Made by a program: the position numbers and the translations under genes. The notes beneath the pieces were generated by a model that had not been told where the DNA came from, did not search any database, and worked only from the letters and a program-made list of their open reading frames with translations. Of a DNA stretch of 64,000 nt, positions 1-13,000 are shown in pieces; positions within the stretch are counted from its first letter, which is position 1; the number at the start of each line of letters is the position of its first letter. Source of the stretch: Carya illinoinensis (lineage: Eukaryota > Streptophyta > Magnoliopsida > Fagales > Juglandaceae); NCBI RefSeq assembly GCF_018687715.1, contig NC_056758.1, positions 16,063,501 through 16,127,500 of the forward strand, read 5' to 3'.

Positions 1-887
1 AGGAAGATGGAGATGGCACAGTTGAGTGATACCACTGTTATGGTTCACCATCCCTCCCCTGCTTATAGCCTCCTCTCCAGTTCTTGTTAATTTTGATTTG
101 CTTATTTAACTTATGTCGTTTACTTTTCTAGCATTATACTGAGGTTAGAGGTAAAATATAATGATTTAGATATTGTTTCCAATCAACAATAGAGTTTATA
201 TTGTGAATTTGATCGATTGAATGGTTTTATTATTATAAATTTTGACTATCTATATATTTATCTTGATCCATTGTGATTTTCGAATATATTGGATGCTTGA
301 AGAATTCATGATATTCAAATGAATTTGTAAATATTTTAATCATCAATTGTTTATGCTTAATCTTTAGTGATTAATTTTAACTTCTAAATCTTCCAATTAA
401 ATAGAATCATTATTTTAGTTTAATTGAAATAGATTAATCGGAGACAATATTCTACATTATTAGATGGATCCTTGAAACCGAAGTTGTTTTCCATATCTCT
501 TTATTTTATTATTTTAGTTGTATTATGCTCCTTTCAAAATCTTCACCTTAGTAATTTTATCTTCCATTCATTATACATACTACCACTTTTATTTTCTCTT
601 TGTAAATATCTTCCACCATTGTATGAGTTTGATTTTAAGCATACTTTCCTTGAGGAGATGATCTATGAATTTTATTCCTAATTATTACGTGACATCCTTT
701 TGTATTTGGGATAGTCTTTGTGCTGCTTGTTTTGGAGCGAGTCACTCCTCCTCCATAGAACAAAGAACGCTCCTTAAGAGTTACACACAACCATTCAAGA
801 GAGAACATTCTTGGTGAGCTGGATGAATGTATGAAATTTTGAAAAAGATTGCTAAATTAAGTTTCTTTCATGTGTTATTTGTCGCAG
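1..887. other. AT-rich gene-free stretch
   Basis: No coding similarity seen. A 69-codon frame at 472-681 has the hydrophobic low-complexity composition of chance AT-rich ORFs. It may be degraded sequence belonging to the Copia remnant that begins at about 888. Confidence 0.4.
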
Positions 888-1862
888 GTTGAACCCAAGA
901 AAGTAGATGAAGCCTTAGATGATGAAAGTTGGGTCAATGTCATACACGAAGTACTTCATCAGTTCACAAGAAATGATGTTTGGGAGTTGGTACCTAGACC
1001 TGAAAATTACAACATTATTAGAACCAAGTAGATTTTCAAAAATAAGTCAGATAAACATGGAACCATTATAAGAAACAAGGCTAGGCTGGTTGCACAAGGC
1101 TACACACAAGTGGAAGAAATTGACTTTGATGAAACCTTTGCCCTAGTTGCTCGTTTCGCATAATTCTTGCCATTACTTGTCATCTAAATTTCAAGTTATA
1201 TCAAATGGATATCAAGAGTGCATTTTCAAATGGCATTCTATAAGAAGAGGTATATGTTGAACAACTTAAAGATTTCATTAATCATCTCTATTATGTTCAT
1301 GTTTACAAGTAGAAGAAAGCTCTCTATGGGCTTAAACAAGCACCTCGTGCTTGGTATGAAAGACTGACAGTTTATTTACTTGAACATGGCTTCACTAGAG
1401 GACAAGCTTATAGGACTCTCTTCATCAAAAGATCTAGCTATTCGGATGCGGATTGGGCTGGAAATGCTGATGATAGAAAGAGAACTCCGGGGGATGTTTC
1501 TATGTATGTGGAAATATTGTAACTTGGATGAGCAAAAAAAAAAAAAAATCAATTTCCTTGTCTACAGCTGAAGCTGAGTTTATAGCAATTGGAAGTTGTT
1601 GCACTCAACTGCTTTGGATGAAAAAGATACTTCAAGATTATGGGTTTTCTTAAGATACTATGACTATTTATTGTAATAACTCAAGTGCAGTTAGTATCTC
1701 CAAAAATCCTGTTCAGCACTCTTGGATCAAGTATATAGACATTAGACACCATTTTTATTAGAGACTTGGTTGAGTCCACTGAGCATCAATTGCTGACTTA
1801 TTTACTAAACCATTAGATAGTTTAAGGTTTGAGTTTTTAAAAAAGAGTCATAGGTGTGTGTG
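888..1862 (+). pseudogene. Ty1/Copia polyprotein remnant (reverse transcriptase and RNase H, internally deleted)
   Basis: Reading the plus strand gives the Copia RT block EPKKVDEALDDESW, RNDVWELVPRP, NKARLVAQGYTQVE, DFDETFA, YQMDIKSAFSNGIL and KKALYGLKQAPRAWYERL. The frame then jumps at about 1400 directly to the RNase H end: YSDADWAGNADDRKRTPG, AEAEFIAIGSC, LFTKPLDSLRFEF. The middle of RT, including the YVDD box, is missing. Several stops (for example at the usual KWIF position, 1028-1030) and frame changes show it is dead. No gag or integrase was seen on the left. Confidence 0.9.
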
Positions 1863-3670
1863 ACATTAAGTGATAAGCACACTTGCATTTTCTATTATTT
1901 TCTGCACATCATTAGTCTAGGACATGCATTTCACATATTTTTATTTTGCTTCATTTTACATTATTTTACATGATTTTGATTTGTTTTTCTGTTTTATTTT
2001 TGTTCAGTTGAGCAAAGTTCATGCTTGGTGTGCCAAGTCTTGAGTACTTGGGTCTTCACACTTCCTAAACTTGAAGCCGAAACATCTATCTATTTTTGTG
2101 CAATCTACAATGTGAGTGTAGATCCTATGACTCATTTTGCCAATATAAAACTCTAGTGCACTGTAAGGAACTTATTTTCCATATTATTTCATTATGTATG
2201 TTCTATAAAGTTGCATAGATTTTGTCTAAAGAGGGAGTTTATACCTTAAATTGACTAATAATACTTGAACTTAGTACTAAAAATCAAGAGGTATCTTCTT
2301 GCCGAACATAAAGATTTGATCCAAATAGAAAAAGTTGGTAGTTCACCATTGTGAAAAAAGGCCAAACACCATCTATCCCTTTAGTCCTTACAAAAAAAAA
2401 TTATTACTCTATTCACTATGGAAAAAGATGAGCAATAAAATAGACATGTCAAGGGTTGAGCAACCATATGTTTAGAGAAGATATTCTTTCAAAGTATTTA
2501 GACCCTAGCATAAAATTTGACCTTTAAGGTGGGAGATAAACCACGTGGGAGTATTTATGCAAAATAAAATATATAAAGAAAAAGGAAAATAAAGTATATA
2601 AAAAAAATATAAAAATGAAATATTTCTTTATGGGAGTAAGTAACCTCACTCACACACCCACACAGACTTTGGTCATGATGAACAGACGGGGAGTTCACAT
2701 TCATTTTACTTTGTTGCAAATGAGAGAGTGTATTTTTTATGTTGGTTGTGTGACTGATATTTATGCTTGGACATGTGATGCACTTAGGCAAGTGCTTTGA
2801 CTTGATTGAATTTGATTTTCTTAAATTTTATTTTTGGCTCAATCTTAAGCTTTTATTATTTTGAGAATTTTGTGGTTTTGTTTTTGGTTTATTATTCTTT
2901 TGGCATTTTTTTACATAGGTACTTTTTTACATTTTTTGTTCATGAATATATGTCTAGGAGTCATATTAGTAAGGTCATTTTAAGTCCCAGTGGGACTCTG
3001 AGTCGTAGGCTCATGTGCGTGGTAAATTCACTTACTAAGTCTAAGACTTAGTTGGCCAGCACCATTGCCCCCAATAGTCAATCATCCACTCTCCCACATC
3101 TCTCACTCTGTGTGCCCTAGCAGAATACAAGTTACTACCTTTACTCGTGTTTTAGATCACTTCGTTACTTAGAAATCACATAGACATCATCCTCTAAGCG
3201 ATTCTCGGTCACGATAAGTTCTCTTTTCTCCTCTTCCCTTTTTTCCTAGGGTTTGGTTCTCATCCATTTGAATTTAGTTTCGGGTTTACATGGGCATTTA
3301 GTGTTTCGGTTTGAATCTCTTGGTTTGGAGCTGTGAGTTGTCTTGCATGATGATTGGGTTCTGAGTTTCTTTTAAACTTTATGTATTAAGGATGGATTTT
3401 GGTGGGTAACGATATTATGCCTTTCCAATTTGATGGGTTGCCCACCAGGTGCTTGACCTTTTGTCTCTACTAAAAGTTTTAGGCATTTTGTCAAGTCTTT
3501 TTCATGCATTCATGCACATATCTCATCCTAATCATATTGCATTATAGAGTTGAGATCATTGGCCATTTTGGCCATGTCAAATAAAGGAGGATCATATTGC
3601 CTTTTACACGGCGTACATAGGTTTCATCTCTATTTCTTCTAATTATGACAGTATCACTGACTATTCACAG
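1863..3670. other. Unassigned AT-rich DNA, possibly LTR or 3' part of the Copia remnant
   Basis: A purine-rich run near 2228-2238 (AAAGAGGGAG) could be the polypurine tract of the preceding Copia element, which would put LTR-derived sequence to its right. I could not define LTR ends. No gene is supported here; the small frames at 2615-3051 look like chance. Confidence 0.3.
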
Positions 3671-3835
3671 ATGAAATTCAAGGACTGTGCCAAAAGGAAG
3701 TTCACAAATGTTCCAACACCCGAAAATTCTTCAAGTGAGGAAGAGCCTCCAATGGAGAAAGGGCTTCCTGCTACCACTCCTGCACCTCCACGGTTTGGTG
3801 CTGCATATGAGCGTTTCACTTCACCAAAAGCTTAA
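3671..3835 (+). CDS. Unrecognised 54-codon frame
   Basis: Opens with MKFKDCAKRKF and ends RFGAAYERFTSPKA, with an acidic SSSEEEPP patch in the middle. Its codon content is less AT-rich than its surroundings, so it may be a fragment of a transposon gag or of a host exon. No family recognised. It lies about 300 bp beyond the CSL4 stop and is convergent with it. Confidence 0.2.
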   Translation: MKFKDCAKRKFTNVPTPENSSSEEEPPMEKGLPATTPAPPRFGAAYERFTSPKA

Positions 3836-3889
3836 GTTGCATATAAAATTGTACACCCAAGAAGTGCATAATTTTCCTAGGTCGTGAAC

Positions 3890-4130
3890 CCAAAAAACAA
3901 ACCAGCAAGTCAACGACAAAAGCCGATGAAAATGCTATATAGTACTCAGCTACTAATGGAAGATACAGCTTGCAAACATAACCATAGAAGGTGGATACTG
4001 AATCTGGCATTAAACTATAATTATATTCTGCAATTAAAATAAAAAACTCCAAAGCATACTTTCCCTAGCATATCCTTGGGGGAATATAAGAAACATCGAA
4101 CACTATCTAGCTTAGTTTGATTTTAGGCTG
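3890..4130 (-). other. Probable CSL4 3'UTR
   Basis: Sequence directly after the CSL4 stop codon on the minus strand. It has no open frame and no recognisable repeat. The extent is a guess; no clear poly(A) site was fixed. Confidence 0.4.
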
Positions 4131-6973
4131 TCAACCTCCGATCTTAGCAACCTTTCTGTGCTCAATTTGGGCTGTTAATGGGCATTGCATCTCGGTCCAA
4201 CTTATTGGAACCATCGTTGCACCTACAGGGAAACATCAAAAGTTGGGGGCATCATGCACAGATATTATAGGCTAAAGCACATGCTAGCTGAAAAAAAAAA
4301 AAACGGTTGCAAACAGGTATGCAATAATCATTGATGCCATGAATGTTTATACTTTCATCTAAAGAATCACACAATACATAAAAACAAAATTGTTCAACCA
4401 GGCTTGGTTCTCTACTACATCCAAACAGAAGCAAGTTGGTCAGTAGCTAGGATTATCAAAGTTTATATTCAAGTACAATTGTAGCTATTTCAGCTGGAAA
4501 GAGAACGAAGTATTTTATATAAATCATTGACGTTGCTGATAGAAGCAAAAACTGATTAAGATTGCCACAAAGAGACTCGTTGAAGGAGCAAAGGAAGGCT
4601 AGATGCCTACTAATAAACAAAATCCATGTGAACTCAAGCCGACAAATATGTCCAAAACATGTAAGTTTGAACAGACTCTCCCAAATACACTACAATTGCA
4701 AGATAATGCATTAAGGGCAAGTTGGGACAGGAGAGAAACAAATAATATATGATTCAATTGACCAGCCTAACAACAAATAGGTCCTGAGATCTATTAATGA
4801 CTTGAAGCAACGGTTTAATCATATACATTTGGTTGTATTCGGTCCACAACCCAAAACTATGTAGGGGTATTAGAACTTACACTATGTCATACTTTGGGGT
4901 GAGCACCAACTTATTCAGAGTTGGATTCCCCTAAATCCGACTCCGACTTGTTTGGGCGGGGGGGAGTCAGTGGAGTCGGATTTGAGCTTTCAGGTTTTGA
5001 TTTCTTTTTTTTAGATTTATATTTAGCTCATTTAAAAAAGAATTTTTTCGGGGCTTTCAAATATCAATTTTTTGAAAAAATTAAAAACTAAAACTAAATC
5101 ATTTACTACTAATTTACTTCTATACTAATATCTAACTTATTTTCATACTAAACATATACTATAGTGTCTAATTACATGTTATCATACTAAAGTATTACAT
5201 ATTATTTTTAGTGTCTAATTACATGTTATTATACTATAGTATTACATGCTATTATATTATACTAGTGTAACTTATTTATAATTTATTTCTATACTAGTCT
5301 TATTTATAGTGTCTAATTACATGTTATTATACTTTAGTAAATTGGTATTATGTGTTATTAGCATATTATACTAGTGTCTAATTTATTTCTATACAAGACT
5401 TATACTATAGTGTTTAATTACATCTTATTATACTAATGTCTAACTTATTTCTAACTCAATTATATACTAGACTTTCTAGTGTCTAATTACATGTTATTAT
5501 ACTTTAGTAATTTAGTATTATGTATTATTAACTTATTATACTAGGCTTATTTAAATAATAGTGTCTAACTTATTTCTATATTGATTATGTATAGTAGTAA
5601 AACTATAATGTTTAGAAATACTAAACTATCATTAGTCTATTTATATTATAGTATAAGTATATTATTTTATAATAATTAGCTCATACTAGTATATTATTGA
5701 ATTCAACTATACAAGTTCTAGTTATATAACTATATAATTATACTAATATATATGATAAATATATAGATAAATACATATTTTTATAACATATATACAATAT
5801 TGGAGTTAGAGTCGGAGGGCAAAGTCAGAGTCGGATCAGGTTGGAGTTGGAGTCGGTCTAGCGACACCTCCAACTCCAACTTAAAAATTAAAAAAGAAAT
5901 CCACTCTGACTCTATTTTGTTAGAGTCAGAGTGGAGCTGGAGTGGAGTCAGATTTTTGGATTTTTGCTCAACCCTAGTCATACTCATTATGCTTGCCATC
6001 GAACAGCTTACACATTATCTACACCCTGTTCACACAGATAAAAAGGCAGCAGAAAAAGGAAAAGGGAAAAAAAAAAAAAGGTAACCAGTGATAGTAACAC
6101 ATTCGGCAAAGCATGAGCAAAGCTAACGGTGTATTAGATGCTATACCACTATCCCAATTTGGTCACTGTCTATTTTCGCACACAATTCGTGCAATGCATG
6201 GCTATGGTGATGATTTCAAGACACAGTGGGTAATATTGCAGGTAAATTCATTGAAACAATAAATACAATGCAAGCAATAGCTGCTGGTTGAAAGGTCAAC
6301 CAATATGCCCAGGGGAGTACCTAACTGAGTAAAGCTAATGTAGGGGCTAGGCTTGTACTACAGACCAGTGTTGGCGAAAGCATTAGGCACGCTTAAGCGC
6401 ATATGCTGTCTAGAGTCTAGGCGCAAAGCACACCTGATTGAAGTAGCGCACTTCTTTAAAGTTGATGAAAATTCATATGATAAAAAGTGTTCAAAGAAGC
6501 AAGGTGGTAGTATGTTGAGCGTATTAAATCAATTTGTTAGATTATTAAGCAACATAAAAATCAAGTTCAACTAATTACATAAGATTTTTACAATTCTGTC
6601 ATGCTTTACTAAATATACACACAATGATACTAAATATTCACAATAAATTAAAGTACATGGTTCAATAAAATACTAAAAAGGCCATGACCAAAAGCTCAAG
6701 CGTTGTGGGTATTGACTTCTAACATAAGCAATCAAATATCATTCCATCTAGAAAACCAACTTGAGCTATTATATCAGGTTCAAAGCATTTTTTAGAAGAT
6801 CTTTATTAATGAGAGCAATGGCATAAACCAAGTCCAAAGCATATATTATTAATAGCAGTGTTCAAAGTATATACATCACATACGACAACATGTGGAGCAA
6901 TGGTATGTAAACAATCCTTAATATCAACCAAATACTTGAGAATATTTGTTTTTATCATTTTCCGGATCTTGAA

Positions 6974-7015
<42 letters not shown>

Positions 7016-10000
7016 AGTTCAAAAGCACGGTTTTGTAAATGTGCTTCACTTTTGGTAAGAGAAGTGCTTCAGCCTTGGAACTAAACACTTGAAGTGTGTT
7101 TTTACCAACACCGTTAAAAATTGATGACCAAATACAGTTGTTTTTTACACCAATGGCCACCAACGCACCATTTTTTCTAATTTTCAGTTGGCACCTTAAA
7201 TTTATGTGCTAATTGTTCCCTAGTTCCACAATTTCTAAGAGTATCCCAAGTCAGCAAATGCAAAGTTACATCAAAGGAATGCACATGGGAATGTAAACTT
7301 TAAAAAGAAACAAAGTGTGAAAGAGGCAAAGATTTTAAATGATAGAATAAGAGATGAAGAGTAATAGATGGAAAGCCAAATAAAATAAATAAAATAGAGT
7401 TAGGTGAACAGTAGACTCTAACATTCTCTCTATCTGTACCTAGGGGTGTCAAATCGTGTTAACGGGTTGTGTTCGTGTCGTGTCAAAGCATATATATTAT
7501 ATTATATAGCTCAACCCTAACCCGATCCGTTAAGCTTATCGTGTCAAAATCTCATATCCTAACACGACCCATTAACATAACGGGTCGTGTCGTGTCAACC
7601 CGTTTTGACCTATTAGTGAATATTATGAAATATAACACGATACAATTCGACTAATTTCAAAATGTTTATGTAAATGAGTTGAATATGTCCGAAATTAACT
7701 AGTTTGACCTTATTAAATTTAGCATAATTTTATATAAATTTTAAAATCACAGTATTTATAAAAATTATAAAGCTAACTACAAGTCTAAAATTACAATTCA
7801 AACAATAAAAATATCGAAATTGAAATTCTAACAATTTTACTTTTAAGTATAAGGGTATAATTGTAATTTTAACTTTCTTAACGTGTTATAACGGGTTGAC
7901 CGGTTATCAACCCGTTAAGCAATCGTATCTTAATGGGTCAACCCGTTTTGACCCAAACCCGTTATGACTAAATCCTAACCCGCTATTATCATGTCGTGTT
8001 CGTGTTGGATTAACGGGTCGTGTAACATATCGCCACCCCTATCTGTACTAGATAGAAATTGAAGTCCACCTGCAAGACGTGTTTTAAAAAATGGGCTCAA
8101 TGGGTTTGCTGTATGCTAATTGGAGATGAAACAGTGTGAATTTAGATTTCTTAGAACAGCCATCCAAAGCTTTGAGTTCTCTTCACTGTTTCACCCCCAA
8201 GCCAATTTCTTTCTTCTTACCTGATACAGCACACCTTGATTCAGGCAAGGAGAAGTCAACTTTATTTTCTTTTTCACTTTGTTTTGTTTATTTGAAGAGA
8301 CAGGCGTATTTCTGTAAACTTAGATTGGTTTAAGGTGTGTTAAAAAGGGGCCTGTGATCTTGAAGTAGAAACAGACTTTTTACTTGCAGTAAATTGGTTT
8401 CATCAACTGCAGAAACCTCCTTGAAGCTATATAGTGCATGTTTGGGATTGTGGTGGGAAATCTAGCTTTAACTTAGTAATTAGTTCTACTATTAAAAAAT
8501 TATTTATTGTTTGGTAACTATATATTTAAAACACTTTCAAACATGTTACGTTTGTTTGGAAATAGATTAAAAAAGTGTATTCTGATGTAGAAATTATGAT
8601 TATTTGAATTTTTAAAGATTATGACCATAGCCTTAAAAGTTTGAAAGTTGTAATTACTTGAAAATTATATGGGTATTTTCGTCCATTAACAGTCTTTTTA
8701 AAATTCGAATTACGTTCCGTATTATCTGGAAAAGTACGTTTGAGGAAAAGCATCAAAATTGGACGACAAAATGATGTTTTTCCTCAAACATACTTTTTAA
8801 CTTATTTGAGATAAAAAGTGTTTTAATATGTAACACCCAAACAACCTAATTTTTCCATTAAAGAGCTTTTAAGACTATTTAAGCACTTTTTAAGACTCCT
8901 ACTGCAACATCAAACAGGCCCATAGATATTTGGGAGGATATCCTTATACTTATATTGGCAACCAATGGCTCACTGGGAGGCTAATGGAGTAGCTGATGGA
9001 CTTGCAAACCTTGGTGCAGCTGGTCACAACTTATCTTTCTCCTCAACTTGTCATCTAACTCATAATCTGTATGGTATTTTGATGGTTGGCAAAGCAGGTT
9101 TACCATATTTTAGATGGGGTTAATTTTCTATGTCATCCATCTGTTAATACTTTAGCTGTCTGATAGAATGAGGTTTTAAAGCTTTGTTTGGGATTTTTTT
9201 TTGTAACCCTGGGCTTTTTTTGTAATATGGTATTCCTCTGCCATACGTAAAGGCATGTCAATAAAATTGGGATACTGTCCTCTTCCTTTAAAAAAAAGAT
9301 CGGGGCCTTTTCATCAAGTCTAATGGATAGAACATGACAGGGGGCTGACTACCATTGTGTCACAAGACTGTCCGCCATGCTCAAGTTCCTTCCTCCTTTT
9401 TAGTAAATTTATAAACAAATCCAGTGACTCTTGAGTGCATGACCTTGCCCTTCATCCCATTGTTAAGAACAGATAATGTTCTAATGAGCGCAGGTAATAT
9501 TATTTGGGCTAGATCTTATCGAGTTCAATTTATAAGAAAACTAATATAAAACAAGAACAATATAATGCACTTGAATGTGAAAGGAGTGGAAAAACACACT
9601 ATAATGGAAAAAGATGCATGAAAACTCTGATCAAAATATGGAAAAGCATATAACTGTACCATGAAATTGAAAATTCTACTCGTTTATAGTGCAAATAAAA
9701 TCAAATTATTGTAAAATTCCAATAAATTCAAACAAACAAAAATTCTTAGTTGATTAAATTTTCATAAGAAAACATTAAAAAAAGCTTCTTACCTGCTGTA
9801 CTCTCCGCAGACACAACACCCAATTCATTCTTTGCGGTTGATAGATAATAGGCCCGTGCATCTCCAAGGGATAGCTTATAAAAAAACTATCTTAAGGAGA
9901 ACTCCCTTTTTCAAAATATCAATTTAAAAAGTCAATGGGAATTAAAAAATATACCGATGCAGGACTAACAAAAAAGACAGATTTCTAAGTTGCTACCAAG

Positions 10001-13000
10001 TACCAACTTCATTCAATTTTGCTCTTAGAAACTACATTGATGACTTAGAAGTTTCCCCCAAACAATGAACTAATAAGAATCTATCCATCATTGCCTAGAA
10101 AGAAAAATTGATAAGACTCACATTTAACAAAGTTCTCATGACTTTTCTTTTTATGGGTAAATTTAAATTTGATTGAATCAAAGTAAATAGGCATAGCACA
10201 AGTAAATAGGAAGTATACAACTGAGAACACCTAGTTACAAGTTAGGAGCTAGAAAATGATAAAAAATAAAAATAAAAAATAAAAAGGTCATGAAAGCTTG
10301 GCTCCATTGAAAATACTAGCAGAAGCCCAAAGAAATAAAGTGTGGAAAAGAAACTTCTAAGCTCATCCAGAGAGCGCTACCCATAAAGGAAGCATTCTCC
10401 ATACATACAGCAATTTGGGGATTGCCCTAAAGGTCTTTCCAGCAAGCAAACAAGTCGACCACCCTCCTAGGCATCACCATTATAAGTCTGGTCCTGTTAA
10501 AGATCTCAGCCCATAACACCCTTGCCACCTCACAGTTAAGCAATAGATGATCCACAGATTCACCACTCTTCTGGCACATGTAGCACCAATCCATCACAAT
10601 AAGTCCACACTTTCTCAAGTTGTCCATAATCAATATTTCCCAAGAGATGCAGTTCAACAAAGAAAGCAATTTTGGGAGACACCTTACTCAAATACACTTC
10701 CAGGGAAACAGAGTAGGGTTCTGACATGACAAAGCCTTATACAAAGATTGCCTAATGAACTTCCTATCCCCAATAACCATTCCAAGCATCCTGTCCTCCT
10801 CAATACTACCAGTGCTTGAGGTATACAAGAAGCTGAAAAAAGTCAGCAATACCTCCAATTTCCCAATCCTGGGCAGTTCTAAGAAAACATTCCATTGTGA
10901 ACATCCACTATAGCTGTCCAAAAGATCCAACACCAAAGCCTCCTGATCAAGAACAATCCAGAAAAGGGAAGGAAACACAACCTTGAGGGCTGAATTACCG
11001 CACCAAGTATCACACCAAAATCTGACCTTGGATCCCTCTCCAACCGCAATTCTAATGCAACGAGCAAAAACCTCCCATCCATATTTAATATTCTTCCACA
11101 AACCAACACCATGTGCGCCCCTCACTTCATTGGACTTAGCAATAGCCCTCCACAAAGACCTCCCTTCCTGATGGTATTGCCATAACCATTACCCAAGAAT
11201 TGCCTTATTAAAGATCCCCTGATTTTGAACCCCAACCCTCCACTTGAAACCGGGGAGTAGACCTTGTTCCAACTAACCAAGTGGAACCTAGCCTCCTCTC
11301 CAATTCCTCCCCACAAGAAAGCTCAAAAATCTTCTCAATCTGATTAGCCACACCTGCAGGGAAGGGATACAAAGACAGAAAATATGTGGGAAGATTAGAA
11401 AGAGTGCTCTTGATTAATGTGATTCATCCCCCTTTTGACAAGTACATCCTTTTCCAACCTCTCAACCTCCTCTCAGTCTTTGCCTTGAAAGTAGCCCCAA
11501 GACGAAGACCCATGTATTTCATAGGCAACGAGGCTGCCTTGCACAACCCAAAATACTTGCCAAGCCTCTAATGTTTCTTACTTCACCCACCCGCACCATC
11601 TTAGACTTCCCTAAATTCACCTTTAGGCCAGAGACTACTTCAAAACAGCAAGAGAACCCTCATTGACTAAATATAGCCAGGGTCCAAATCACAAAAAAGT
11701 AATGTGTCATATGCAAAAAGAAGATGGGAGACATTGATAAAACCGTTGTTAGTGCTTCTCACCGAGAAGCCTGAGAGAGAACCCCTCTCAATAGAAGCCT
11801 CCAACATCTGACTAAGCGTATCCATAGTAATCGCAAAGAGAAAGGGGGACAAAGGATTCCCTTGTCTCACTATGCGAGAGCTGTTGAAGAAACCAAGAGT
11901 GCCATTTACAAAAATGGAGAAAAGCAGATAGTGCTTATACAATGCTTGATCCACCTACACCATCTCTCCACAAAACCACACCTCCCAAGCAAGTAAAATA
12001 GGAAAGTTCAATTCACATGGTCATAAGCCTTTTCCATGTCCAGCTTGCATTAAATGCGGGGCACTCTAGTTTTGATTCTACTCTCCAAACAGTATAGAAT
12101 TTTAAAATTCACACAAATTGCTTCTAGGTAAACTAAGCTTTGCTTTCAATGGTCCAAGCCAATTTCACTTCGCCTTCCTAGTCTAACTTTGCGCCTGCTA
12201 AGGTTTATTCCGCTATATTTTGCCACCAAGATAGATGAAATATGCCCTTAAACCTTTGACATGAATGCATTCCATCCTTGTATTTTCTTCTACTTCAAAT
12301 CACCTAGTGACAAAGACATACTTTTTTTATCAAATGGCACAAACCGAAGAAAGGCCAAAAGAAAAAGAGGGCAGAAGGTTAAATTCATTTGGACAATTTT
12401 TTTGTATGATGCGAATCTTGAACTGTGCAAACACGACATTTCTTTTACCCAGTTAAATCCTTGACTTGTGTAATGCGCCTCCATCATACAGATAAGGTAA
12501 ATCATTGGCTTTTCACCAATCAATTTTAAAAATGCACAAGTACATGTTTTTTCTAATCCACTAAATCTTTTTCTCATCCTTCTTGTCAAGTCAACCATGC
12601 CAGGACCCAATAGTTTACCCATGATCAGTATAAGGTCCAGTCTTTTTTGAAAAATAAAGTAGTTTAACTAATTGAAGAAGGAGAATATCTTAAAAATTTC
12701 AGTCTCAAATTCAAAAGATTTTTTTTTTTTTATAAAAGCCATTGAATGAATGATTTACCCCACCAAATCTCCACCCACACTCCCCTCTGCCTCACCAAAA
12801 CAATGCATGTAAGGGTATTGGTGATGTTTCTTTTGCAAAATGCCCCAAATGAATATATTATTATAATTTTGTATAAGTGCTCCAAATAAATATTATAAAT
12901 TAGATAAAACATTGAAATCGCTCATGGTATCAGAGGCCAACCAAGCATTAAGGATACCACAATAGCTTTGACAATGTCACCAGGCCGAAAGGACAAGTGC

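Noticed and set aside
5150..5570. Repeated unit resembling a CRISPR-like or satellite array
   Set aside because: Units are degenerate and unevenly spaced and lie inside a hAT-type element with its own target duplication; a plant nuclear context excludes CRISPR.
12290..12622. 110-codon minus-strand frame in CSL4 intron 4
   Set aside because: No match to CSL4 or to LINE domains, and the flanking exons join cleanly without it.
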